Part shown: positions 6,936-13,811 of the stretch, one piece after another
Position numbering within the stretch: the stretch's first letter is position 1
Layout: each line of letters opens with the position of its first letter
From: Ga0077555 sp031367895
GTDB lineage: Bacteria > Pseudomonadota > Alphaproteobacteria > Rhizobiales > Hyphomicrobiaceae
Direction: 5' to 3'
Assembly: GCA_031367895.1 (NCBI GenBank)
Contig: JANLQP010000189.1
Span: 1 to 13,890 of the forward strand
DNA: 13,890 nucleotides
Notes under the pieces: model-generated
What the model was told of the DNA's origin: nothing
The model's database searches: none
The model's input: only the letters and a program-made list of their open reading frames with translations
Position numbers and translations under genes: made by a program

Positions 6936-7595
6936 TCAAATCAGCCCCGACGCGAGATTGATCGCCAGCGCCACGATGGTCGTGTTGAAGACGAACGACA
7001 GCACCGCCTGAAATGCGACCATGCGGCGGATGCCCTTCGACGTGATCGCGACATCCGACGTCTGCGATGTCGCGCCGATCGACGTCGTGAAATAGAAGAA
7101 ATCCCAATAGTCGGGCGCGTCGTCGTCCGGGAACTTCATGCCGCGGGCAACGGCGCCGGTGGAATTTTTCGATGCGTAGAAGGCGTGGGCATAGTGCAGC
7201 GTGAAAATGACCTGCATGACCAGCCAGGAGACGAGGACGGTCAACGCCGCCAGCGCGATGTGCCAGGTCTTGACGCTGCCCGTGAGTTTTTTTGCGTCGC
7301 CGATCAGGGCAAACACGGCATAGAAACTCGAGAGCACCGCGAGCAGGATCAGCACGAAGAACACGACCCTGGTCTCATCCTCGATACGGGCACGCCGCAT
7401 GATGCCCTTGATCGGGCTGATCGACATCAGCCTGAACGCCAGAGCGAGGTAGGTCAGCCCGCCGGCATTCCAGACAAGGGCGGATTTCGCGCTGAACCCA
7501 ACTGAGTTCGGCACCAACACGAACGCCAACGACGCCACTGCCACAGCCATGGCCAGCTTGTGATTGAGTCGCAACGCTCTAACGATGTTCTGCAT
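6936..7595 (-). CDS. DUF1345 family multipass membrane protein
   Basis: A 219-residue inner-membrane protein of the DUF1345 family (function unknown). Hydrophobic segments are visible at about 14-29, 38-57, 77-98, 112-137 and 191-213. Between the last two is the family signature DYWDFFYFTTSIGATSQTSD (162-181). That part, a helix followed by TTSIGATSQTSD and then a last helix, looks like the pore-loop arrangement of two-helix ion channels; this is inference only. The ATG at 7595 is chosen because it gives the usual family length and N-terminus. It has no good Shine-Dalgarno sequence, and the frame stays open upstream to 7754, overlapping the end of the ada-like gene. The gene starts 86 bp after that gene on the same strand and may be co-transcribed with it. 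Confidence 0.88.
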   Translation of the reverse strand: MQNIVRALRLNHKLAMAVAVASLAFVLVPNSVGFSAKSALVWNAGGLTYLALAFRLMSISPIKGIMRRARIEDETRVVFFVLILLAVLSSFYAVFALIGDAKKLTGSVKTWHIALAALTVLVSWLVMQVIFTLHYAHAFYASKNSTGAVARGMKFPDDDAPDYWDFFYFTTSIGATSQTSDVAITSKGIRRMVAFQAVLSFVFNTTIVALAINLASGLI

Positions 7596-7681
7596 GCAGC
7601 GACTTGTTACCACGACTACGCTGGAAGCTGCATGCGCGACCGACCACCGTTCGTCAACACGCGGTGCGTGCCCCGGACCGA

Positions 7682-8587
7682 TCAGGTTGCTCCGCTTGCT
7701 TGCACGCGTCCCGTCTCCCAGCCGATCAGCGCTTTCTTGCGCGTCAGGCCCCAATGATAGCCGCCGAGGTTACCGTCGCCGCGCAACACGCGGTGGCAGG
7801 GGACGACGAACGAGATCGGGTTGCGCCCGACAGCGGTGCCGACCGCGCGAGACGCCGTTGGTTGCCCGAGATGGCGGGCGATGTCGGCGTAGCTGACGGC
7901 GCGACCCATCGGAATGCGCAGCAGCGCCTCCCAGACGCGCACCTCGAAGTCCGTGCCGATCAGAACGAGGCGCACGGGCTGGTCGGCGCGCCATTCGGTT
8001 GGCTCGAAGACGCGGCGGCACTGCACTGCGGTCTCGGCGGGCGCCTCGCGGAACGTGGCGCGCGGCCAGCGCCGTGTCATGTCTCCGAGGGCCTCGGCAC
8101 GCGTCTGCCCCTTGTCCTCGTCGACGAAAGCGAGGCCGGCGACACCGCGCGCCGTCGCCAAAACCAGCGCCTCGCCGAACGGCGACGCGTGGAAGCCGTA
8201 GACCATCTCTAGCCCCTCGCCTCGCCTCTTGTAATCGCCGGGCGTCATCGCCTCGTGCGTGACGAAGAGGTCATGCAGGCGGCCGCCACCGGAGAGGCCG
8301 ACCTCGTGCGCGGCTTCGAGGACGCTCGCGGAATTGCCGAGCAGTTCGCGCGCGCGGTTGATGGTGACGGCCTGTACGAACTCTTTCGGCGAGAGGCCGC
8401 ACCAGCGCTTGAACAGTTTCTGCGTATGCGCGGCACTGAGGCCGAGATGATCGGCAAGCCGTTCCAGCGTCGGCTGCTCCACCGCGGTTTCCGTGAGGAA
8501 AGCGATCGCGCGGCGGATCTGGTCGTAATCGCGGGACGGGGCGGATGCGGCGGATGTGGCCGTCGCCGAAGCGCGCATCTGCTGCAT
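7682..8587 (-). CDS. Ada-like AraC-type regulator fused to O6-methylguanine-DNA methyltransferase
   Basis: A 301-residue fusion. Residues 20-125 form an AraC-type double helix-turn-helix (PTLERLADHLGLSAAHTQKLFKRWCG at 39-64, then NRARELLGNSASVLEAAHEVGLS). Residues 130-295 are a DNA repair methyltransferase with the active site PCHR at 263-266 (Cys264 accepts the methyl group) and the helix YADIARHLGQPTASRAVG (233-250). It removes O6-methylguanine from DNA. The N-terminal Ada domain that repairs phosphotriesters and switches full-length Ada into an activator is absent, so alkylation control through that Cys cannot work here. The ATG at 8587 is preferred because AGGAG lies 8 nt upstream; ATG 8611 and GTG 8668 are alternatives without such a site. 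It lies between amn and the DUF1345 gene on the same strand. Confidence 0.93.
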   Translation of the reverse strand: MQQMRASATATSAASAPSRDYDQIRRAIAFLTETAVEQPTLERLADHLGLSAAHTQKLFKRWCGLSPKEFVQAVTINRARELLGNSASVLEAAHEVGLSGGGRLHDLFVTHEAMTPGDYKRRGEGLEMVYGFHASPFGEALVLATARGVAGLAFVDEDKGQTRAEALGDMTRRWPRATFREAPAETAVQCRRVFEPTEWRADQPVRLVLIGTDFEVRVWEALLRIPMGRAVSYADIARHLGQPTASRAVGTAVGRNPISFVVPCHRVLRGDGNLGGYHWGLTRKKALIGWETGRVQASGAT

Positions 8588-8668
8588 GGGTGCTTCTCCT
8601 GCTGAAGTCATGGACCGGAAATTACCTGCGAGGCGCGCCAGAAGCGACCCGTTTCCTGCGCTGTGCAC

Positions 8669-8700
8669 GGGGTCGGACCCGGTCTGACCGGGTCTGCCCC
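8669..8700 (-). terminator. Strong GC-rich stem-loop just past the amn stop
   Basis: A perfect 7-bp stem GACCCGG/CCGGGTC (8676-8682 with 8688-8694) with loop TCTGA is extended by GGGG/CCCC (8669-8672 with 8697-8700) across a small internal loop. It begins about 15 nt after the amn stop on the minus strand and precedes the ada-like gene. No T-run follows, so it may act as an mRNA 3' stabiliser or attenuating structure rather than a classical terminator. Confidence 0.4.
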
Positions 8701-8714
8701 CGGGTCGCCGCGGC

Positions 8715-10193
8715 TCACCGGAACGGCGGCTCGTCGAAGGAGCGGAGCTTGCGGGAATGCAGTGTGTCGCGGCGTTGCTTCAGCAGGGCGAGCGCGGCGA
8801 GACCGATTTCGAGGTGCTGCGCGACGGCCGTCTCATAAAAGGCGTTGGCAGCGCCCGGCAGCTTGATCTCGCCGTGCAGTGGCTTGTCGGAAACGCACAG
8901 CAGGGTGCCATAAGGAACGCGCAGGCGGAAACCTTGCGCTGCGATCGTGCCGCTCTCCATGTCGACGGCGATGGCGCGCGAGAGGTTGATGCGCTTGCGC
9001 TCCTGCGTGTAGCGAAGCTCCCAATTGCGGTCGTCGTTGGTGACGACGGTACCGGTTCTGAGCCGCCGGCGTAGTGCCTCGCCCCTGGCGCCGGTGATGT
9101 CGGCGGCCGCATCCTGTAGTGCCACCTGGACTTCGGCCAGCGCTGGGATCGGGATATCCGGCGGCACCAGGGAATCGAGGATGCGGTCTTGCCTCAGATA
9201 CGCGTGCGCCAGGACGTAGTCGCCGATCGATTGCGACTCGCGCAGGCCGCCGCAGTGGCCGACCATCAGCCAGCAGTTGGGGCGCAGTACGGCCAGATGA
9301 TCCGTCATGTTCTTGGCGTTGGACGGGCCGACGCCGATGTTGATGAGCGTTGCGCCTTCGCCCTCCTGATTGTTACCGCACGCCAAGTGGTACGCCGGCA
9401 TCTGGTAACGGTGCCATTGCGAGGAGGCGATCAACTCGTCGGCACCGGATGCGGCCTGCGCGCGAGTGATGACAACGTTGCCGGGCAGGATCAGCTGTTC
9501 GTAGGCGCTCGTTTTTTTCAGCTGATCGAGGCCCCAGCGAATGAACTGGTCGATGTAGCGCTGATAGTTGGTGAGCAGAATCCAGCGCTGCGTGTGGCGC
9601 CAGTCGGTGCCGGTGTAATGCACGAGGCGGCGGAGCGAGAAGTCCGTGCGGGCGGCGTCGAAGAGGGCGAGCGGGCGCGGTACGCCGTCGACGAATTCCC
9701 ATGCGCCGTCCGCGATCTCGTCGCCGACCTGCGCCAATTGCGGCGCAGGAAAGTACCGCGCCAGCTCGTTCGCGGTGACGCCGGCACGGGCCACCTCGGC
9801 CGTGCGTTCGAGCACGTAGGGGTACGGGATCTCCTGGGTTGAGACGCCGACTTCGAGCAGGGCGCCGTAGTCAGCAATCAGCGGCTCCAACTGCTCCAGA
9901 AGATAAGAGCGGAACGGGCCTGGATGTGTGATCGTCGTTTCGTAGACGCCCGGCCGTTGCAGCTTCGCCCAGGCACGGCCGAAGGCGGCCGGCGGCTGCT
10001 CCTGCGTGTGGTGGATGACACGCAGCAGCGGATAGCGAAAGAGGGCCCGCGTTTCCGGCGTGGGCGGCTTACGGCTGACGAGGAACTTGTCGACAGCGCG
10101 GGTGAGTTCGGACGTCGCCTTGGCGTACAGCTCCTCGAGCCGATCGCAGGCGGCAGCCGGACTCAATCGCTTCGCCTGGGTCTGACGGGGCAT
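8715..10193 (-). CDS. amn: AMP nucleosidase
   Basis: A 492-residue cytoplasmic enzyme that splits AMP into adenine and ribose 5-phosphate, adjusting the AMP pool. Length fits the E. coli enzyme (484). The N-terminal AMP nucleosidase domain spans about 15-180. The C-terminal catalytic domain has the nucleoside-phosphorylase fold: NIGVGPSNAKNMTDHL (285-300), MVGHCGGLRESQSIGDYVLA (310-329), VVTNDDRNWELRYTQ (383-397), AVDMESGTIAAQGF (409-422; the Glu binds the ribose) and the catalytic Asp in CVSDKPLHGE (433-442). The ATG at 10193 is chosen because GAGGA lies 8 nt upstream and it matches the family N-terminus; an upstream in-frame start at 10316 would run through repeat sequence. The gene is separated from the upstream hydrolase gene by 175 bp of structured DNA and probably has its own promoter. 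Confidence 0.96.
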   Translation of the reverse strand: MPRQTQAKRLSPAAACDRLEELYAKATSELTRAVDKFLVSRKPPTPETRALFRYPLLRVIHHTQEQPPAAFGRAWAKLQRPGVYETTITHPGPFRSYLLEQLEPLIADYGALLEVGVSTQEIPYPYVLERTAEVARAGVTANELARYFPAPQLAQVGDEIADGAWEFVDGVPRPLALFDAARTDFSLRRLVHYTGTDWRHTQRWILLTNYQRYIDQFIRWGLDQLKKTSAYEQLILPGNVVITRAQAASGADELIASSQWHRYQMPAYHLACGNNQEGEGATLINIGVGPSNAKNMTDHLAVLRPNCWLMVGHCGGLRESQSIGDYVLAHAYLRQDRILDSLVPPDIPIPALAEVQVALQDAAADITGARGEALRRRLRTGTVVTNDDRNWELRYTQERKRINLSRAIAVDMESGTIAAQGFRLRVPYGTLLCVSDKPLHGEIKLPGAANAFYETAVAQHLEIGLAALALLKQRRDTLHSRKLRSFDEPPFR

Positions 10194-10216
10194 GAAAAGG
10201 GTCCTCAGAATCGTTG

Positions 10217-10240
10217 CGCCCGCAGAATAACCCGCGGGCG
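10217..10240 (-). promoter_or_regulatory. Stem-loop in the amn leader
   Basis: CGCCCGC (10217-10223) pairs perfectly with GCGGGCG (10234-10240) around a 10-nt AT-richer loop. It ends about 15 nt before the GAGGA ribosome site of amn. A second small dyad, GTCAC/GTGAC, lies next to it (10240-10255). Either could affect translation or bind a regulator; no known riboswitch is recognised. Confidence 0.35.
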
Positions 10241-10270
10241 TCACTGTTTTGTGACAGGGATTTGACACAG

Positions 10271-10372
10271 GTGAAGTCGTGAATTGGTGAGTGCGTGAGT
10301 TCGTGACGCATGCCACAGCGGTCCGTCGTCACGAACTCACGCATTCTTGCATTCACGACTCCTTACCTTCAC
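10271..10372. repeat. Inverted array of GTGA/TCAC words at an exact 8-nt period
   Basis: On the plus strand GTGA starts at 10271, 10279, 10287, 10295 and 10303. After an 18-nt centre, its complement TCAC starts at 10329, 10337, 10353 and 10369, on an 8-nt grid with two degenerate steps. The two arms pair: 16 bp perfect (10293-10308 with 10327-10342) and 10 bp perfect outside (10275-10284 with 10351-10360), giving an imperfect hairpin of about 86 nt. The last TCAC (10369-10372) contains the TGA stop of the upstream hydrolase gene. It fills the gap between that gene and amn. Confidence 0.85.
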
Positions 10373-11178
10373 CCAATCCTGGGCGCGTCGAGCTTGTGCA
10401 CGATGCCGGCGGTTTCAGGCTTCCAGGCTGGGTAACGCTTCAGGATCAGCGGATCGTGGCCGGGGATGACGTTCTTCAGGCCGCCCGCCATATCGATCAA
10501 GCGGTCGTAGGACTTGAGCGTCGCTTCCTGATCGATCGTGATGAAGAACGGGCGGCGCTGTTCGATATTGGCGTAGAAGTGGGCGACGTCGGAGGCGAGC
10601 ACGACGGGGCCGTGCGCCGTGTTCACGCGGATCGCCTGGATACCTTTGCTATGGCCGGACGCCAGATGCACCGTGACGCCGGGCGCCACCTGGCCGTCGC
10701 CGTCGTGAAAGTTGACGCGGCCGGAGTAGACGTTCTTCACCATCTGGCAGACGTGATCGGGCGTGAACGGGGTGCGCATCGACGGCTCGCACATGCATTT
10801 CCCCGTCGCGTAGGCCATCTCGGCTTCTTGCAGGTGGAACTTCGATGCCGGAAACTGATCCATGGTGCCAGCATGGTCGAAATGCAGATGCGTGATGATC
10901 GTCTCCTTGATGGAGCCGGGCTCGATGCCGATTCGCTTCAGCGAAACGATCGGCTCCTCGGTGATCTTGCGGCCGCGGGCCGCCGCTTCCTTGTGATCGA
11001 AACCCGTGTCGACAAGAATAGTGCGGTTGGCATTGCGGATGACGAACACGAAATAATCGATCGGCATCGACGAGGCGTGGTCGTCGGGCGTCGGGTGCAT
11101 GAAGTTCTCGGCGCCCTTGCGGGCTGTGTTCTCGCCGTACTTGAGCGCGAGGATCTCGTAGGTTTCGGGTGTTGCCAT
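10369..11178 (-). CDS. Metallo-beta-lactamase-fold hydrolase, N-acyl homoserine lactonase-like
   Basis: A 269-residue zinc hydrolase. Metal ligands are visible: H97, H99, D101 and H102 (THLHFDHAG), H176 (SGHSKG), D197 (ASDVAH) and H241 (PGHDP). The early LVDTGFD (55-61) is the usual strand before the metal site. The spacing and the two-metal set match AiiA-type lactonases, which open the lactone ring of acyl homoserine lactones. Many proteins with this pattern hydrolyse other lactones, so quorum quenching is not proven. No signal peptide is seen, so it is probably cytoplasmic. The ATG at 11178 has GGAGA 6 nt upstream. It starts 51 bp after a TTT-type binding-protein gene on the same strand, which suggests co-transcription and a role on the imported compound. 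Its stop codon lies in the GTGA repeat array. Confidence 0.9.
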   Translation of the reverse strand: MATPETYEILALKYGENTARKGAENFMHPTPDDHASSMPIDYFVFVIRNANRTILVDTGFDHKEAAARGRKITEEPIVSLKRIGIEPGSIKETIITHLHFDHAGTMDQFPASKFHLQEAEMAYATGKCMCEPSMRTPFTPDHVCQMVKNVYSGRVNFHDGDGQVAPGVTVHLASGHSKGIQAIRVNTAHGPVVLASDVAHFYANIEQRRPFFITIDQEATLKSYDRLIDMAGGLKNVIPGHDPLILKRYPAWKPETAGIVHKLDAPRIG

Positions 11179-11229
11179 GTGGGGTCTCCGTCAGGGGGCG
11201 CCCCAGGATCGCCTGAAGCCGGGGCCGGA

Positions 11230-12201
11230 TCAATCCGCCTTGATGTTCGCTTTCTTGGCGAGCTCGCCGAGGCGCTTGAACTCGGTTGCGAACTTCTTGG
11301 CTGAGTCTGCCGGCGACAGGATGTCGACGACCATGCCGACGCCCTTCACCTTCTCGATGTATTGCGGCGTTCGAGCGGCCTTTGCAATTGCGACGTAGAG
11401 CTTCTCGATGATGTCGTCGGGAACCGCGGCGGGCGCGATCAACGCGTGCCACTCGGTGAAGTCGAAGTCCGGAATCATCTCGGCGATGGTCGGCACATCC
11501 GGCATCTGTTCCGAGCGCTTGAAGCCGGTCACGGCAAGCGCGCGCAAGCGGCCCGCCTGAACGTGCGGCAGCGTGCCGGCAATATTGAGGTAGCCGATCG
11601 GTACCTGGCCGGCGACGAGATCGTTGAGGGCGGGCCCCGCGCCGCGATAGGGCAGATGCACCATGTCGGTGCCGGTCGCGATCTTGATCTGCTCGAAACC
11701 GAAATGCTGCGCAGTCCCGTTGCCGGAGGTCGCGACGATGACCTTACCGGGTTGCGCCTTGGCGGCGTCCAGCACCTCCTTCAGCGATTTGTAGGGGGAC
11801 GACGGATGCACCGAGATCACATTTGCCGACGTGACGAAGATCGTCACCGGTTTCAGGTCTTTTTCGGCGTTGTAGGGCATCGTCGAGTAGATCGCCGGGC
11901 TCGCGGTGTGCGCGCTGGTGACGAGGCAGATCGAATAGCCGTCGGGCGCTGCACGGGTCAGCGCTTCGGTGCCGATGACGCCACCGCCGCCGGATTTATT
12001 CTCGATGACGACGGGTTGGCCGAGGATCTCCTGCAGCGGCGCCTGCAGAAGGCGGACGGACGTATCGCCTGAGCCGCCCGGCGGCCATGGCACGATGATG
12101 CGCAAGGGCTTCGTCGGCCATTGCGTCTGGGCGTTGGCGATGCCCGTGAGTGCGGTTGCTGCGAGGATGGCCGTGAGCGTCGTGGTGATGAGGTTTTTCA
12201 T
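11230..12201 (-). CDS. Tripartite tricarboxylate transporter substrate-binding protein (Bug family), copy 1
   Basis: A 323-residue periplasmic binding protein of the TctC/Bug type that captures small carboxylates or related solutes. The signal peptide is residues 1-24 (MKNLITTTLTAILAATALTG, cleavage after ANA). Family marks are WPTKPLRIIVPWPPGGSGD (28-46), VIENKSGGGGVIGTEA (65-80; ligand-loop glycine pattern), VHPSSPYKSL (131-140), ATSGNGTAQH (157-166), VHLPYRGAGPALNDLVAGQV (181-200), RLRALAVTGFKRSEQMPDVPT (218-238) and the C-terminal helix region. The ATG at 12201 has AAGG 7 nt upstream; the open frame above it runs through a hairpin repeat. It is closely related to the next gene upstream, so the two look like tandem duplicates. 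No TctA/TctB membrane genes are in the window. Confidence 0.95.
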   Translation of the reverse strand: MKNLITTTLTAILAATALTGIANAQTQWPTKPLRIIVPWPPGGSGDTSVRLLQAPLQEILGQPVVIENKSGGGGVIGTEALTRAAPDGYSICLVTSAHTASPAIYSTMPYNAEKDLKPVTIFVTSANVISVHPSSPYKSLKEVLDAAKAQPGKVIVATSGNGTAQHFGFEQIKIATGTDMVHLPYRGAGPALNDLVAGQVPIGYLNIAGTLPHVQAGRLRALAVTGFKRSEQMPDVPTIAEMIPDFDFTEWHALIAPAAVPDDIIEKLYVAIAKAARTPQYIEKVKGVGMVVDILSPADSAKKFATEFKRLGELAKKANIKAD

Positions 12202-12236
12202 GGATGCACCTTTGGGATTGGAGTCACGTCTCGCGG

Positions 12237-12374
12237 AGGTGTCATCCTCGGGCTTGTCCCGAGGACCCATGGCGCCAAGATTGCCAGATGCGATACCCTT
12301 ACTGAGGCCGCAAGGCAATCTCTGATGCCACACCCGTTGGACGATGGGTGGTCGGGACAAGCCCGACCATGACA
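12237..12374. repeat. Inverted pair of hairpin repeats (copies 2 and 3), BIME-like
   Basis: Copy 2 (12237-12270) holds the stem CCTCGGG/CCCGAGG (12246-12264). Copy 3 (12344-12374, opposite orientation) holds GGTCGGG/CCCGACC (12350-12368). Over 31 nt (12240-12270 against the reverse complement of 12344-12374) they differ at only four bases, CC to GG on one side of the stem and GG to CC on the other, so base pairing is kept. Inner arms AGATTGCC (12278-12285) and GGCAATCT (12314-12321) also pair. The element separates the two intact binding-protein genes. Copy 1 of the family is at 1-28. Confidence 0.88.
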
Positions 12375-12408
12375 ACCGAAATCTTTGCGGTTTGAGCAAG
12401 GGCAGTGA

Positions 12409-13386
12409 TTATTCGATCTCGATCTTTGCCTTCGTCACGAGATCCTTGAACTTCGCAAGCTCGCTGCCCATCAACGCCTGGAAGTCCACAGGCCGGTTGA
12501 GCACGATGTCGACGCCCATCTCCTTGGCGCGCTGCTCGAAGGCGGGCATGCGTGCCGCCTTGGCAATGGCCTGGTAAATCTTCTCGATGACGTCGTCTGG
12601 TGTGCCACCGGGCGCGCCGTAGGCGAACCACTCGGTGCTGTCGAAGCCCGGCACGGCCTCCGAGATGGCGGGGATATCGGGCGCGTAGGCGCTGCGGGCG
12701 CCCGACGTGACGGCAAGCGCCTTGATGCGGCCCTCCTTGATGAACGCCAGCATGCTTGAAGCGTTGAGGATGCCGACTTCGATCTGGCCGGCGGCGACAT
12801 CTGCGAGCGCGGCGCCGGCACTGCGATAGGGGACGTGCACCATGTCGGTGCCGGTGACGAGCTTCAATTGCTCGAAACCGAGGTGCTGCGCGGTGCCGTT
12901 GCCGGACGTGGCGACGACGACCTTGCCGGGCTTCGCCTTGGCGGCAGCGATCACGTCGACGATCGAACTGTAGGGTGAAGACGGATGCGCGCCCCACACG
13001 TTCGTTGCCTTGAACAGGATGGTGATCGGCTTGAAATCCTTCACCGGATCGAAGGGCAGCGCCTTGTGCAGCGCGGCGTTGGACGCGTGCGAGGACACGA
13101 TCATGCCGATCGTATGCCCGTCAGGCGGCGTGCGCACCATCGCCTCGGTGCCGACGATGCCGCCGCTGCCGCCCTTGTTCTCGACGATGACGGGAACGCC
13201 GAGCACCTCGGCCAGCAAGGGCTGCAAGTGCCGCGTGGCGATGTCGGAGCCGCCGCCGGGTCCGAAGGCGACAATGATTTTGAAGGGCTTGCCTGGGATC
13301 GGCCACTGCGCCTGGGCGAGGGCTGTGCTGGTCGAGGCGAGGGCTGTCACGAGGGCCAACAGGCCCGCGCGGATAAGCGTCTTCAT
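12409..13386 (-). CDS. Tripartite tricarboxylate transporter substrate-binding protein (Bug family), copy 2
   Basis: A 325-residue periplasmic binding protein of the same family as the gene at 12201. The signal peptide is residues 1-24 (cleavage near ALA, before QAQWP). Family marks are KPFKIIVAFGPGGGSDIATR (33-52), VIVENKGGSGGIVGTEAM (66-83), ATSGNGTAQHLGFEQLK (159-175), VHVPYRSAGAALADVAAGQI (183-202) and RIKALAVTSGARSAYAPDIPA (220-240). The ATG at 13386 has GAGGAG 8 nt upstream. It differs from copy 1 mainly in the ligand-loop regions, as expected for a duplicate with another substrate. It starts 47 bp after the truncated copy 3 and is likely co-transcribed with it; the repeat pair after its stop may set its mRNA end. 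The ligand is unknown. Confidence 0.95.
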   Translation of the reverse strand: MKTLIRAGLLALVTALASTSTALAQAQWPIPGKPFKIIVAFGPGGGSDIATRHLQPLLAEVLGVPVIVENKGGSGGIVGTEAMVRTPPDGHTIGMIVSSHASNAALHKALPFDPVKDFKPITILFKATNVWGAHPSSPYSSIVDVIAAAKAKPGKVVVATSGNGTAQHLGFEQLKLVTGTDMVHVPYRSAGAALADVAAGQIEVGILNASSMLAFIKEGRIKALAVTSGARSAYAPDIPAISEAVPGFDSTEWFAYGAPGGTPDDVIEKIYQAIAKAARMPAFEQRAKEMGVDIVLNRPVDFQALMGSELAKFKDLVTKAKIEIE

Positions 13387-13433
13387 GCGATGAACTCCTC
13401 GGAACCCGACGGAACGCGGGTGCTGGGATTGGA

Positions 13434-13811
13434 CTACTCGAGCTTGATCTTGGCCTTCGCGACCAGATCCTTGAACTTGCCGACCTCGGCGTTGATCTGC
13501 GCCTGCAACGCGGCCGGCGTATCGAGCACGAGATCGACGCCCATCTCCTTGACTTTGCCTTCGAAGTGCGGCGTGCGTGCGGCTCTTACGATCGCGGCAT
13601 GCAATTTGGCCACGCGATCGTCCGGCGTGGCGGCGGGCGCTGCGATGGCGAACCACTCGACGCTTAGGTGCCGCGCTGCCGTATCGGCGCCGCCGCCGGT
13701 TGCGAAATTAACGATTATTTTCACAGGCTTGGACGGCCACGCGGGTTGCGTGGCGAACGCTGTTGCCAACACCACGCTGAGCACGGCGCACGTCGAAATC
13801 AGACGCTGCAT
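13434..13811 (-). pseudogene. Internally deleted TTT substrate-binding protein (Bug family), copy 3
   Basis: An open frame of 125 residues with a signal peptide (1-20) and the family start WPSKPVKIIVNFATGGGAD (25-43), ending ARHL (46-49). It then jumps straight to SVEWFAIAAPAATPDD, which in copy 2 lies about 195 residues further on (copy 2 residue 54 joins to residue 250). The rest follows copy 2 to the end (KFKDLV.KAKI.(L/I)E). The join is at 13664/13665 and keeps the frame. Both lobes' core and most ligand loops are gone, so it cannot bind solute like its relatives. GGAGG lies at 13816-13820, spaced 4 nt from ATG 13811 (1 nt from ATG 13814), so it may still be translated. The remnant is probably non-functional, though secretion of a short product is possible. 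Confidence 0.85.

Noticed and set aside
6096..7505. A 469-codon plus-strand frame spanning the ybdK start, the intergenic gap and the DUF1345 gene
   Set aside because: It crosses two genes on the opposite strand and yields Arg/Ala/Glu-rich sequence. The membrane segments of DUF1345 show which strand is real.
8588..8668. Longer start choices for the ada-like gene (ATG 8611, GTG 8668)
   Set aside because: ATG 8587 has AGGAG at proper spacing. The longer forms add no domain and lack comparable sites.
10262..10267. A TTGACA on the plus strand, like a -35 box
   Set aside because: No -10 box at proper distance is obvious and no plus-strand gene lies downstream.
11230..13811. A defence island or phage region
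   Set aside because: No nuclease, helicase, reverse transcriptase, toxin-antitoxin or integrase genes were seen; the proteins are transport and metabolic families.
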